Assembly (NCBI RefSeq): GCF_026109735.1
Contig: NZ_CP069620.1
Location: 1,364,001-1,428,000 of the forward strand
Direction of reading: 5' to 3'
Length of the DNA: 64,000 bases
Source: Salinimicrobium tongyeongense
GTDB taxonomy: Bacteria; Bacteroidota; Bacteroidia; Flavobacteriales; Flavobacteriaceae
The notes under the pieces were generated by a model. The model had not been told where the DNA came from and did no database searches. It saw only the letters and a program-made list of their open reading frames with translations. Shown in pieces: positions 7,403 through 17,697 of this stretch. The stretch's first letter is position 1. Every line of letters begins with the position of its first letter. A program made the translations under genes and the position numbers.

Positions 7403-9718
7403 TTAATCTTTTAATTCCCTGTCATCTCTTCTCAACCTGAGCTTAAGCAGGCTGAATACTCCAATGGCAGCAATGGTAAGCACCGATATTTCCATGAGCG
7501 TATCAACCCCTCTAAAATCTACCAGGATAACGTTCACCACATTCTTTCCTTTTGCCATGACATAGGCATTATCAGCATAGAAATTACTCACTTCCTTGTT
7601 CACCGGTTCGCCCAGCACTTCTAGCGCGATGAGTGTTATAAGTATACCAAAGGCTACAGATAGCACCCCGTCTATGGCTTTCATCTTATAATCTGAGATT
7701 GAAAGGTACTTTGGCAGGCTTGAAAGCACCAGCACAAAGAGGATCACAGTTAACGTATCAATAGAGAACTGCGTCATGGCAAGATCGGGCGCACTGTAAA
7801 TCACAAACATAAGGCATATCGCATAGCCCACTACTCCCATGGCTACCACCGCTGTTAATCTCGACCTCGCCCCTATCACAAAAAATATCGCCAGGAACAT
7901 AATTCCCATGATAATCATTTCATAATAGGTCATTCTTGAAAAGGAAGAGAAATCTATAGGAATCCCGTCATGGTCAGAAAAAAGAGAGTATCCTACCAGT
8001 ACCACCAGGAACAGTATAATTGTGGAAACGTAATTCCGGAGAAAACCATTTTGGAAGATTCGTGTCCACCAGTTTGAAAAGGTCCTGAAAGCACTTCCGA
8101 AGCTGGTAATAAGACTAAGCGGCGAAATGAAATCAAAACGCGCCACGCCTCTTTCCTTGCTTTTTGAAGGTTTGATGAGGAAGTACATTGCAAATCCCAC
8201 TGCCAGGGTAAGAGCACTCAGTCCCAGAACCGTATTGAAACCGTGCCAGAGTTTGAGGTGTAATTCAGAATCTATCCCAACTGCACTTACAACCGGCTGA
8301 ATTAGCGGCCCGTCTATAATACCTGGAAAAAGCCCCACAACCAGCCCCAGCACTGCGAGAACAACCGGCGGGAGCCACATAAGGAAACCGGGCAGGTGTA
8401 CCTTTGAGAAACTCTCGGGCAGGGTTCCTGTAAAAGGTTTTATTCCGGCTACAAATCCGGCGTAAAGCACGAGGATATTCGTAGCAATAGCCAAAACCGT
8501 CAGCACAATAGACCAGGTACCCATGTGGAGGGTAGATTCGTAAACCAGGTCTTTTCCTATAAAGCCTACAAAAGGCGGCATCCCGGCACTTGACAGTGCA
8601 GCCAGGAATCCGGCAATAGCTACGGGGAACATCACTTTTCTCAAGCCGGCAATGCGGGTAATATCTCGCATTCCGGTTTCGTGGTCTATGATCCCGGTGA
8701 CAAGGAATAAAGTTGCCTTGTAAAGCGCATGCACAATGATATAAACCGCAGCTGCCGTTAAAGCGTATTCAGTTCCCAGTCCAATAAGGAAGACCAGGAG
8801 CCCCAAAACCGCAATGGTAGAGTAGGCTAAAACCCCTTTGAGATCGGTTCTGAAAAGGGTATGCACGGCAGCATAGAACATGGTAATTCCTCCCACGGTA
8901 ATAAGCGTGGTGTTCCAAATATCCTCTCCTCCCAATACAGGTGTAAATCTCAACAAAAGATATATCCCCGCCTTTACCATGGTGGCCGAATGCAGGTAAG
9001 TAGACACCGGAGTGGGTGCCTTCATTGCCCCGGGCAACCAGAAATGGAAAGGAAATTGTGCCGATTTTGTGAATGCCGCGCCAAAAATGAGAAGGACAAT
9101 CCAGAGATAAGATTCACTCTGAACAATGCTGTCGCTAAGCCCCACCATCTCGCTAATACTGTAAGTGCCCGCAACGCCGCCAAGCAACAGCGAACCGGCC
9201 AGTAAAAGAAAACCTCCAGACCCTGTAATGGCAAGCGCAAGTACAGCCGATTTTCGCGAAGCTTCGCTCGTATTGTTAAAACCTATAAGAAAAAAGGAGC
9301 TTATACTCGTGAGCTCCCAGAAAATGAACATGGAGAGCAGGTTATCGCTCAGCACAAGGCCCAGCATGGCACCCATAAACATTCCCAGGTAACCATAGAA
9401 CCTGTCCAGGTAATCATGCCCTTTGAGATATGCAGCCGTATAGGCAAAAACCAGAAAGCCAATCCCCGTGATCAATAGTGAAAACAGGAGGGACAGCCCA
9501 TCCAGGGCAAAATCGAGATTGAGCCCCAAACTTGGCACCCACTGGTAATTGGCCCTTATCACCTCCCCACTGGCCACCTGCGGAATAAAGGAAAGAAAAT
9601 ACAGGAACAGCACCAGCGGAACGAGTGATGAAAGTACAGCAAGTTTACCTTTGAAGTACTTTCCTGCAAAAACCAGGAAAATGGAAAAGATAAAACCTAA
9701 AAGTATAGCTGAAAGCAT
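7403..9718 (-). CDS. mnhA: Monovalent cation/H+ antiporter subunit A
   Basis: 771 residues, first gene of the operon. The N-terminal ~500 residues are a NuoL-type proton-channel domain: MFIFWELTSISSFFLIGF, then FGAAFTKSAQFPFHFWLPGA with the conserved Lys, then TYLHSATMVKAGIYLL. The C-terminal part (about 590-771) holds the DUF4040/MnhB-like helices, including VIYSAPDLAMTQFSIDTL, found only in Mrp-type A subunits. Mrp antiporters exchange Na+ or K+ for protons and support pH and salt tolerance. A promoter-like element lies at 9745-9775. Confidence 0.92.
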   Translation of the reverse strand: MLSAILLGFIFSIFLVFAGKYFKGKLAVLSSLVPLVLFLYFLSFIPQVASGEVIRANYQWVPSLGLNLDFALDGLSLLFSLLITGIGFLVFAYTAAYLKGHDYLDRFYGYLGMFMGAMLGLVLSDNLLSMFIFWELTSISSFFLIGFNNTSEASRKSAVLALAITGSGGFLLLAGSLLLGGVAGTYSISEMVGLSDSIVQSESYLWIVLLIFGAAFTKSAQFPFHFWLPGAMKAPTPVSTYLHSATMVKAGIYLLLRFTPVLGGEDIWNTTLITVGGITMFYAAVHTLFRTDLKGVLAYSTIAVLGLLVFLIGLGTEYALTAAAVYIIVHALYKATLFLVTGIIDHETGMRDITRIAGLRKVMFPVAIAGFLAALSSAGMPPFVGFIGKDLVYESTLHMGTWSIVLTVLAIATNILVLYAGFVAGIKPFTGTLPESFSKVHLPGFLMWLPPVVLAVLGLVVGLFPGIIDGPLIQPVVSAVGIDSELHLKLWHGFNTVLGLSALTLAVGFAMYFLIKPSKSKERGVARFDFISPLSLITSFGSAFRTFSNWWTRIFQNGFLRNYVSTIILFLVVLVGYSLFSDHDGIPIDFSSFSRMTYYEMIIMGIMFLAIFFVIGARSRLTAVVAMGVVGYAICLMFVIYSAPDLAMTQFSIDTLTVILFVLVLSSLPKYLSISDYKMKAIDGVLSVAFGILITLIALEVLGEPVNKEVSNFYADNAYVMAKGKNVVNVILVDFRGVDTLMEISVLTIAAIGVFSLLKLRLRRDDRELKD

Positions 9719-9744
9719 AGGGAACGTTCAAATAACTGGAAAGA

Positions 9745-9775
9745 CAAATATAGCAGGAAAAACTGAGGATTTAAA
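9745..9775 (-). promoter_or_regulatory. Bacteroidetes-type promoter for the mnh operon
   Basis: On the minus strand TATATTTG (9745-9752) matches the -7 consensus TAnnTTTG. TTTA (9772-9775), exactly 19 bases upstream, matches three of four bases of the -33 TTTG. Transcription would start about 20 bases before the mnhA ATG. The rest of the 299-base gap up to the M61 peptidase gene shows no hairpin or other signal. Confidence 0.6.
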
Positions 9776-10017
9776 CCCATGGAAGCTTTTTACAACAACG
9801 TAATTTCAAAAAATTGTGAGATTTAAGCACAAAAAAATGTGGACAAATTTATCTTTTTCGATTCCCGGAAGTTCAACAGCTTCAGCAGCAGAAATTTTCC
9901 CTTCTGAAACTCAGGCACTTTGACAAAACTTAAAATCTGCTGCTCCCCGGATGCAGATAATTACTTCAGGAGCAGCAGTCTCCCCAAAATTTTCTATTTT
10001 CAGCCAAAATTTTTTCC

Positions 10018-11790
10018 ATGCATATTCTCTTTCTTTTTCTCCTGGCCACTTCAGCATGTTTTGCCCAGAAAAATACTTACCGTATTTCCTTCGAAAATGC
10101 CGAACACCACGAAGCCAACATCCAGATTTCCTTTCCCAGTCTCGAACAGGATACTTTGACCGTGCGAATGAGCCGCACCTCTCCCGGCCGATACGCCCTG
10201 CACGAATTCGCAAAAAACGTCTACGGCCTAAAGGCGACAAATTCTAAAGGTGAAAAACTCGACATTACAAGACCCGATCCCCACTCATGGGCGATTACCG
10301 GCCACGACGGACAGGTAAATCTTGAATATATTCTCTTCGGAAACCGCGCCGATGGCACTTATACGCAAATTGACCAGACCCACGCCCACCTTAATATTCC
10401 CGCTACTTTTATGTATTCAGAATCCCTGAAGCAAAGGCCTGTGGAAGTCATTTTTGACACCCGGCATTTTCCCCACTGGAAGATCGCCACTCAGCTGAAG
10501 CAACTCGGCCAAAACACCTTTTACGCCCCCAATCTTTATTATTTCATGGACAGCCCTACTGAAATCAGCAACTTTGACAGCAGGGAGTTTGAAATAGACG
10601 GGCAGCTGATACGGTTCATCCTGCACCACCCCGGCACCGCCCAGGAATTTGATGAATACTGGGAGAAGACCAGAGAAATAGTGAGGCAGCAAAAAGCCAT
10701 TTTTGGAGAGTTGCCACAATTTGACTTCGGAAAATACACATTCTTGGGTTGTTATATGCCGCAGGTTTCAGGAGACGGCATGGAGCACCGCAACAGCACC
10801 GTGCTCACCAGCGGCACGAGCCTTGCCGATGGCGGCATGAAAGGAAATATTGGCACCGTAGCCCACGAATTTTTCCACGCCTGGAATGTGGAAAGGATAC
10901 GCCCTCAATCTCTTGAACCCTTTGATTTTACTGAAGCCAATATGAGCGGCCTCCTCTGGTTTGCCGAAGGCTTCACCAGCTATTACACCGGCCTTAGCCT
11001 TGCCCGTGCCGGGATCATTACTCCTCAAGCTTATGCCAAAGGCCTCAACGGCACTTTTAACTACGTGTGGAATTCTCCCGCCCGCCAGTATTTTAATCCG
11101 GTTGAGATGAGCTATCAGGCTCCATTCGTTGACGCGGCGACTTCCATAGATCCCGTAAATCGCGAGAACACCTTTATTTCCTATTATTCCTACGGAAGCA
11201 TGCTTGGCCTGGCACTCGACTTACAGCTGCGTCAAAAAGGCCAAAATTTAGATGCTTTTATGGAACTGGTGTGGGAAAAATACGGCGAACCCGAAGTTCC
11301 CTATGACCTGCAGGATCTGGAAAATGCCCTTGCCGCATATGCAGGAAAGGATTTTGCTGAAAATTACTTCGGAAAGTACATCTACAGCAGCGAAATGCCA
11401 GATTATGAGCAACTGCTTGACCAAGTTGGCCTCCGGCTGAAAAAAGGTTCCGAAAATGCCTTTTTTGGAGCCTCAGTTCAAAAAGATGACGAAGGTTTTT
11501 ACGTAAGCAGCAACCCAAAAAAGAACACCCCTGCTTACAAAGCCGGCCTTGATGAAGGCGACAGGATATTGACAGTAAACGGCACTACTTTAGAAGCTGA
11601 AAACTCCTGGGAAGATGAATTTGGGCAATACAAACCGGGAGAGCAGCTAAAACTGGAAATTGAACGCTTCGGAAAAAAGATGCACAAAACTGTCATTTTA
11701 GAAGCCGATCCTGCTTTTGCGATCAGTATAGACGAAGGTGCAAAGCCCGAGGCTGTAGCTGCGAGAAAAGAATGGTTGTCAGCAAAATAA
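10018..11790 (+). CDS. M61 family zinc aminopeptidase with C-terminal PDZ domain
   Basis: 590 residues. N-terminal signal peptide ending near CFAQ (residues 1-17), so exported. The M61 (glycyl aminopeptidase) catalytic domain carries the zinc motif HEFFH at 283-287, preceded by GMEHRNS (254-260), typical of this family. A PDZ domain (about 475-560) includes KAGLDEGDRILTVNG, as in other M61 members. The enzyme probably trims peptides in the periplasm. It stands alone; the 309 bases after it hold a repeat patch and then the terminator of the opposing atp genes. Confidence 0.88.
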   Translation: MHILFLFLLATSACFAQKNTYRISFENAEHHEANIQISFPSLEQDTLTVRMSRTSPGRYALHEFAKNVYGLKATNSKGEKLDITRPDPHSWAITGHDGQVNLEYILFGNRADGTYTQIDQTHAHLNIPATFMYSESLKQRPVEVIFDTRHFPHWKIATQLKQLGQNTFYAPNLYYFMDSPTEISNFDSREFEIDGQLIRFILHHPGTAQEFDEYWEKTREIVRQQKAIFGELPQFDFGKYTFLGCYMPQVSGDGMEHRNSTVLTSGTSLADGGMKGNIGTVAHEFFHAWNVERIRPQSLEPFDFTEANMSGLLWFAEGFTSYYTGLSLARAGIITPQAYAKGLNGTFNYVWNSPARQYFNPVEMSYQAPFVDAATSIDPVNRENTFISYYSYGSMLGLALDLQLRQKGQNLDAFMELVWEKYGEPEVPYDLQDLENALAAYAGKDFAENYFGKYIYSSEMPDYEQLLDQVGLRLKKGSENAFFGASVQKDDEGFYVSSNPKKNTPAYKAGLDEGDRILTVNGTTLEAENSWEDEFGQYKPGEQLKLEIERFGKKMHKTVILEADPAFAISIDEGAKPEAVAARKEWLSAK

Positions 11791-11849
11791 ATTTTTGAGC
11801 TGTTGGCCATTAGCTGTTAACCTTTGGCTTTGATTCTACAGATAAAATT

Positions 11850-11985
11850 AGGCTAAAGCCCTCTCCATCAAATTTCAAAAACCACGGGCTGAAGCCCGTG
11901 GCAATCCATCTTAAACTTTAATAATGAATTGCCTCCGGCTTCAGCCGGAGGATAAAAGAAGGATCTCTCTCCAGGGCTTTAGCCC
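11850..11985. repeat. REP-like palindromic repeat pair in inverted orientation
   Basis: Two units face each other. Unit 1 (plus): box AGGCTAAAGCCCT at about 11850, hairpin CCACGGGC-TGAA-GCCCGTGG at 11882-11901, tail CAATCCAT. Unit 2 (minus): tail complement TGAATTG at 11925, hairpin with CCTCCGGC stem at 11932-11951, box GGGCTTTAGCCC at 11974-11985. Box-to-hairpin spacing is 32 and 34 bases, the same as in the array at the right end of the window, but no transposase gene is present here. Confidence 0.85.
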
Positions 11986-12048
11986 AAAAATGCTTCAAAG
12001 CACCGGAGGAGCGAATATTTCTAGCTGGTTTTTATTTTTTTTACAAAC

Positions 12049-12080
12049 AAAAAGCCCGTTGCATTCACAACAGGCTTTTT
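12049..12080 (-). terminator. Intrinsic terminator of the atpDC genes
   Basis: AAAAAGCC..GTTG pairs with CAAC..GGCTTTTT around a short loop, with a run of T on the minus strand. It sits 20 bases past the atpC stop; the A/T-rich flanks on both sides could make it bidirectional for the converging M61 gene. Confidence 0.85.
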
Positions 12081-12099
12081 CAAATATATTTTTTTCAGC

Positions 12100-12390
12100 T
12101 TAATCGGCCAGGACAATTACTTTATTGTCTTTCATCTCAACCACCCCGCCTTCTACAGGAAGAACAAGGATCTTACTATCGGCTGAATCTCTTCTGAAGC
12201 TTTTGGCAAGGTCTTCAGAATTTACAGGATGAGAATGGGTAAATACTTTGATCTCCCCTTTGGAAAGCACCGAAACTATGGGAGCGTGGTTGTTCAACAT
12301 CTGGAACTGCCCTTCAACTCCCGGTACGCTCACAGAATCAACTTCTGCGCTAAGCAAAACCGCTTCAGGAGTAACTATTTCTAAGTACAT
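12100..12390 (-). CDS. atpC: F1F0 ATP synthase epsilon subunit (short form)
   Basis: 96 residues, covering only the N-terminal beta-sandwich: MYLEIVTPEAVLLSAEVDSVSVPG and MLNNHAPIVSVLSKGEI are the family landmarks. The C-terminal two-helix inhibitory domain of most bacterial epsilon subunits (about 135 residues in total) is missing. The protein should link F1 to the c-ring but may lack ATP-hydrolysis inhibition, which is inference. It follows atpD after 86 bases that contain an inverted repeat. Confidence 0.9.
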   Translation of the reverse strand: MYLEIVTPEAVLLSAEVDSVSVPGVEGQFQMLNNHAPIVSVLSKGEIKVFTHSHPVNSEDLAKSFRRDSADSKILVLPVEGGVVEMKDNKVIVLAD

Positions 12391-12411
12391 AATTATCTAA
12401 ATTACAAATTT

Positions 12412-12452
12412 CAAATCCCAAATTCCAAGAGCTTGTTCTTTTGGAATTTGGA
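12412..12452. repeat. Imperfect inverted repeat between atpD and atpC
   Basis: AAATTCCAA (12420-12428) pairs with TTGGAATTT (12441-12449), and flanking bases extend the dyad on both sides (CAAATCCC against an imperfect GGaATTTG). The hairpin lies within the 86-base intercistronic gap of the atpDC transcript. There is no T-tract, so an mRNA-stability or attenuation role is only a guess. Confidence 0.55.
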
Positions 12453-12476
12453 ATTTGTGTATTGGGATTTCCCCGC

Positions 12477-13991
<1,515 letters not shown>

Positions 13992-14085
13992 CTATTCCTT
14001 TAATATTGAGTTTTTATAAATACCTAAAAAAGAACCAGTAACAACTTTTAATTGCTCATAAAAAGCCGTCGCCTTTTTCAGGCTG

Positions 14086-14093
14086 CAAAGATA
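14086..14093 (-). promoter_or_regulatory. Probable -7 element of the atpD promoter
   Basis: TATCTTTG on the minus strand is a perfect TAnnTTTG match. The predicted transcript has a leader of about 90 bases before the atpD ATG, containing a weak AAAAAG/CTTTTT dyad at about 14060-14080. No -33 TTTG is found at the standard spacing. Confidence 0.5.
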
Positions 14094-14173
14094 GTTTTTT
14101 TGTATAAAAGTCTATAAGAGAAATAATAACTTTTTCACTAAACCACCATCAGGATGTTCCTGAATTGAAAAAT

Positions 14174-14202
14174 ACCTTCCAAAAATGCCATTTTTGGAAG
14201 GT
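14174..14202. repeat. Perfect 29-bp palindrome with AAAAATGCCATTTTT core
   Basis: ACCTTCCAAAAATG, a central C, then the exact reverse complement. It lies between the glmS terminator and the atpD promoter. The core is the same as in palindromes at 56179, 57104 and 59491 and in partial copies elsewhere, while the outer arms differ in sequence but still pair. Confidence 0.8.
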
Positions 14203-14213
14203 GCTAAATAAAG

Positions 14214-14238
14214 AAAGTCCGCAAGAGATGCGGACTTT
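14214..14238 (-). terminator. Hairpin terminator after glmS
   Basis: AAAGTCCGCA (14214-14223) and TGCGGACTTT (14229-14238) form a 10-bp stem with a 5-base loop, 26 bases past the glmS stop on the minus strand. The following minus-strand sequence (TTTATTTAG) is only moderately T-rich. Confidence 0.7.
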
Positions 14239-14263
14239 CAGGAAAACTTCAGCAATAAAAATT

Positions 14264-16114
14264 TTATTCTACCGTAACCGATTTTGCAAGGTTCCTTGGC
14301 TGGTCAACGTTCTTACCAAGCATTACTGCAATGTGGTAAGACAGCAACTGCAACGGAATGGTAGTGATAAGCGGCGTAAGCGACTCTATAGTATCGGGCA
14401 CCTCGATCACATGATCGGCAAGCTCACGAACACTGGTGTCACCTTCGGTCACAATACCAATGATCTTACCCTGCCTTGATTTGATCTCCTGAATATTGCT
14501 CACCACCTTCTCATAATGCCCTTTTCTGGTAGCGATCACCACTACGGGCATCTCTTCATCGATAAGCGCAATAGGGCCGTGCTTCATTTCGGCAGCCGGA
14601 TAACCTTCAGCATGAATATAAGATATTTCCTTCAGCTTTAAAGCTCCTTCAAGAGCAACCGGGAAGTTGAACCCGCGACCCAGGTAAAGGCAGTTGCGGG
14701 CATCTTTATATTTAAAGGCCACCTCTTTGATATGATCATTTGCCTCAAGGGCAAGTTCTATCTTTTGAGGAATGGTCTCCAGCTCCTGCAGGTGCATGTG
14801 AAAATCGGTATTAGACATGCTGCCCTTTGCCTTTGCAAGCTTTAGGGCGATCAAGGTAAGCACCGTGATCTGGGTGGTGAAGGCTTTGGTTGAAGCCACA
14901 CCAATCTCGGGACCGGCGTGGGTATAAGCCCCGGCGTTGGTCTCTCTCGAAATTGAAGAGCCCACCACATTACAAACTCCAAACACAAAGGCGCCTTTTT
15001 CTTTAGCGAGCTTGATAGCCGCCATGGTATCGGCTGTTTCGCCACTTTGAGAAATGGCAATCACCACATCGTCTGAATTAATGATTGGATTCCTGTACCT
15101 GAATTCTGAAGCGTATTCAACTTCTACAGGGATGCGCGCCAGGTCTTCAAAAATATACTCGGCCACCAGTCCTGCATGCCATGAAGTTCCGCAGGCAACA
15201 ATAACAATTCTTCGAGCATTGAGAAAACGCTCGAGATTATCGTCTATTCCTGCCATGCGAATAATTCCTTCTTCGGCATGTAACCTTCCGCGGTAGGTGT
15301 CTTTTATAGCATTTGGCTGCTCATAGATCTCCTTGAGCATAAAGTGATCAAAATTGTTCTTTTCAATTTGCTCCAGATTCAGCTGCAACTCCTGAACGTA
15401 AGGATCAACAAGCGAGTCATCGTGAATCTTTCTCACTTTCACCCCTTTGCTGCGTCTTACCACGGCCATTTCACCATCTTCAAGGTAAATGGCATTATTG
15501 GTGAATTCAATAAAAGGAGAAGCATCTGATGCGATGAAGTATTCATCTTTTCCAACCCCAATGGCTAACGGGCTACCCAAACGGGCTACCACAATTTCAT
15601 TGGGCTTTTTCTTGTCAAAAACAGCAATGGCATAAGCCCCCACAGTTTGGTTGAGTGCAATCTGCACTGCCTTACCTAACTTGACCCCTTCTTTGACAAT
15701 AACATCTTCAATTAGGTTCACCAAAACCTCGGTATCGGTATCCGATTCAAATTTGTAACCGCGCTTGGTCAATTCTTTCTTAAGGCTCTCATAGTTTTCT
15801 ATGATCCCATTGTGGATGATCACCAAATCTCCCGAATTTGAGAGATGGGGATGAGAGTTAACATCATTGGGCACTCCGTGAGTTGCCCACCTGGTATGAC
15901 CAATACCCAAGGTTCCCGAAGTATTATCGAGTTCACTTTCCATTTTCGCCTTAAGATCGGCTACCTTTCCCTTGGTCTTACTTACTTTTAATTCTTTGTC
16001 ATCATACAATGCTATTCCAGCACTATCATACCCCCTGTATTCCAGTCTTTGCAGACCTTTTAAAACAATTGGATATGCTTCCCTGTGACCAATATATCCT
16101 ACTATTCCACACAT
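14264..16114 (-). CDS. glmS: Glutamine--fructose-6-phosphate aminotransferase (isomerizing)
   Basis: 616 residues. N-terminal class II amidotransferase domain starting MCGIVGYIGHREA with the catalytic Cys2, followed by GHTRWATHG; C-terminal double SIS domain with CGTSWHAG, ISQSGETADT and the terminal LAKSVTVE motif. It makes glucosamine-6-phosphate for peptidoglycan and lipopolysaccharide. It is the last gene of a GT5-DUF4270-glmS set, three bases after the DUF4270 stop. No glmS-ribozyme sequence is possible in that gap. Confidence 0.97.
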   Translation of the reverse strand: MCGIVGYIGHREAYPIVLKGLQRLEYRGYDSAGIALYDDKELKVSKTKGKVADLKAKMESELDNTSGTLGIGHTRWATHGVPNDVNSHPHLSNSGDLVIIHNGIIENYESLKKELTKRGYKFESDTDTEVLVNLIEDVIVKEGVKLGKAVQIALNQTVGAYAIAVFDKKKPNEIVVARLGSPLAIGVGKDEYFIASDASPFIEFTNNAIYLEDGEMAVVRRSKGVKVRKIHDDSLVDPYVQELQLNLEQIEKNNFDHFMLKEIYEQPNAIKDTYRGRLHAEEGIIRMAGIDDNLERFLNARRIVIVACGTSWHAGLVAEYIFEDLARIPVEVEYASEFRYRNPIINSDDVVIAISQSGETADTMAAIKLAKEKGAFVFGVCNVVGSSISRETNAGAYTHAGPEIGVASTKAFTTQITVLTLIALKLAKAKGSMSNTDFHMHLQELETIPQKIELALEANDHIKEVAFKYKDARNCLYLGRGFNFPVALEGALKLKEISYIHAEGYPAAEMKHGPIALIDEEMPVVVIATRKGHYEKVVSNIQEIKSRQGKIIGIVTEGDTSVRELADHVIEVPDTIESLTPLITTIPLQLLSYHIAVMLGKNVDQPRNLAKSVTVE

Positions 16115-16117
16115 ATT

Positions 16118-17683
16118 CTAATTCTTTGGTTCTGTATAATAAATCTTAAGCTTGAGGCGCTTGTCTTCATTTTGTGCATTTGGGCCATAAAGAACAGTGG
16201 CTTCAGGCGTAAGCAACGCTCCTCCGGGAATTCTTTCTACTTCGGGGTTGGCTTCTGGCAAAACTCTGTAAGTCGAAATCAAATTCACGTTTTGTGTCAC
16301 TACCAACCCGAGTTTGACATTGGTAGAATCTTTGTTCAACAATTGGTCAATATGGCGGGTAATCCTCATCTTATAACTAATCCCGTTCCCGTTCTCGTCC
16401 CTTTCCAAAGGTTCGAGGTGGCGATCATTGGAAACTGAGCCCGCATTGTTTGGCTGCCCGCTTGCATCCAGAACATAATCGGCCAAAATAGAATTATTGT
16501 TTAGATCGTAAAGATAAATTCTTTCAGCCTCGTTAAGGTTGCCAATATAATCCCTGTTCACAAAAAATTCAAGGTGTGCCTCGTTAATTAACCAGTCATT
16601 ATCTCTCAAGGCTTCAAGTTCGTCGGAAACCCCATCATTATTTGCATCGGGCCCAGAGAAAAGATCTATGACCGCCATAGAACCTTCCCCGCCTTTAAGG
16701 TAGAGGTTCTGGTCATCAAATTGCGGTGCTTCCTGCTCAAAAGTATTTACGCGCACTCCGCCAAATTTAAGCGAATAAGACCTTCTTCCTTCTATAAGCT
16801 CTTCCCTGTCACCATCGCCATCGGAATCGTTGCCGTCAACTATTTTTGTCTTGTAATAAATAGAGATCCCGGCATCTTCACCCAGTAAATTGAGGAGCAT
16901 CATTGTACCTCCATCTCCTGCTTTTTCAGCTTTTAGATAAAGCCCTCTAAAATAATTCTTAAAGTTATCCTGATTAAGCAAAGCCGAAGTACCTGCTTTC
17001 TCGATGATTTTTTCCTGGAAGAAATCATTGTTCAGCATAATCCTTAAAGCCGGCCCTCTAGACACCGTATCTACAACTCCCATGTCATTTACGGTATACT
17101 CTACATAGCCTTTGGGGGAAGGAATAAAATTATCCCTCTCGTAAATTGGCTCCGGATTGATGTTGTTCATGATCTTTGGCTCCAGATTGGAATAATATTT
17201 TTGGGCTTGTTCAAAGTTAGAATCGGGATCGTAGGTATTCAGAAAATACTTAGATTCATAAACCGAAAGGCTGATTGGTGTATTTCCGTAGATAGAATCA
17301 AGGGCGTATTCTACTTCGTTATTCCTAAGCACTTCATGCGAAAAATAAGGAATGGTGAGCACCACGCTGTCAATCACCGCATCGGTCCCGAAGGAAGGAT
17401 CTAACGAACCCAGCTCAAGATTAGACAGTATGCCGGCTTCCTGGGTTCCAAAGACATCATCGGTATAAACTCCCAGCAGGTTAAGCGGCAAACTGTTGGT
17501 TTGTACCGGAGGAAGATCGTAAGAATGTGCAGAGATCAAAGTCTCATCATACACATTGGCGTTAAAACCGGGCTCCCCGATAACATCACTACCAAGGGTT
17601 TGGAAATCGTCTTCGCAAGCACCTAACAAAAAAACAACAGCCATAACTGTTGTTGTTTTCAACATTATATTCTTTAAGTTCAT
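16118..17683 (-). CDS. DUF4270 family lipoprotein
   Basis: 521 residues. Lipoprotein signal with lipobox LLGAC (Cys22), followed by EDDFQTLGSDVIG, the typical DUF4270 opening. The rest is beta-rich and contains calcium-binding-like acidic loops (NDSDGDGDREE; DANNDGVSDELEA). DUF4270 proteins are found in Bacteroidetes and are often linked to glmS and the GT5-like gene, as here. Their function is unknown; an outer-membrane or surface lipoprotein is likely. It lies 14 bases after the GT5 gene and 3 before glmS. Confidence 0.85.
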   Translation of the reverse strand: MNLKNIMLKTTTVMAVVFLLGACEDDFQTLGSDVIGEPGFNANVYDETLISAHSYDLPPVQTNSLPLNLLGVYTDDVFGTQEAGILSNLELGSLDPSFGTDAVIDSVVLTIPYFSHEVLRNNEVEYALDSIYGNTPISLSVYESKYFLNTYDPDSNFEQAQKYYSNLEPKIMNNINPEPIYERDNFIPSPKGYVEYTVNDMGVVDTVSRGPALRIMLNNDFFQEKIIEKAGTSALLNQDNFKNYFRGLYLKAEKAGDGGTMMLLNLLGEDAGISIYYKTKIVDGNDSDGDGDREELIEGRRSYSLKFGGVRVNTFEQEAPQFDDQNLYLKGGEGSMAVIDLFSGPDANNDGVSDELEALRDNDWLINEAHLEFFVNRDYIGNLNEAERIYLYDLNNNSILADYVLDASGQPNNAGSVSNDRHLEPLERDENGNGISYKMRITRHIDQLLNKDSTNVKLGLVVTQNVNLISTYRVLPEANPEVERIPGGALLTPEATVLYGPNAQNEDKRLKLKIYYTEPKN

Positions 17684-17697
17684 TGAATTTTTTCTAA

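Noticed and set aside
16115-16117. glmS ribozyme upstream of glmS
   Set aside because: Only three bases separate glmS from the preceding stop codon; no room for the ribozyme.
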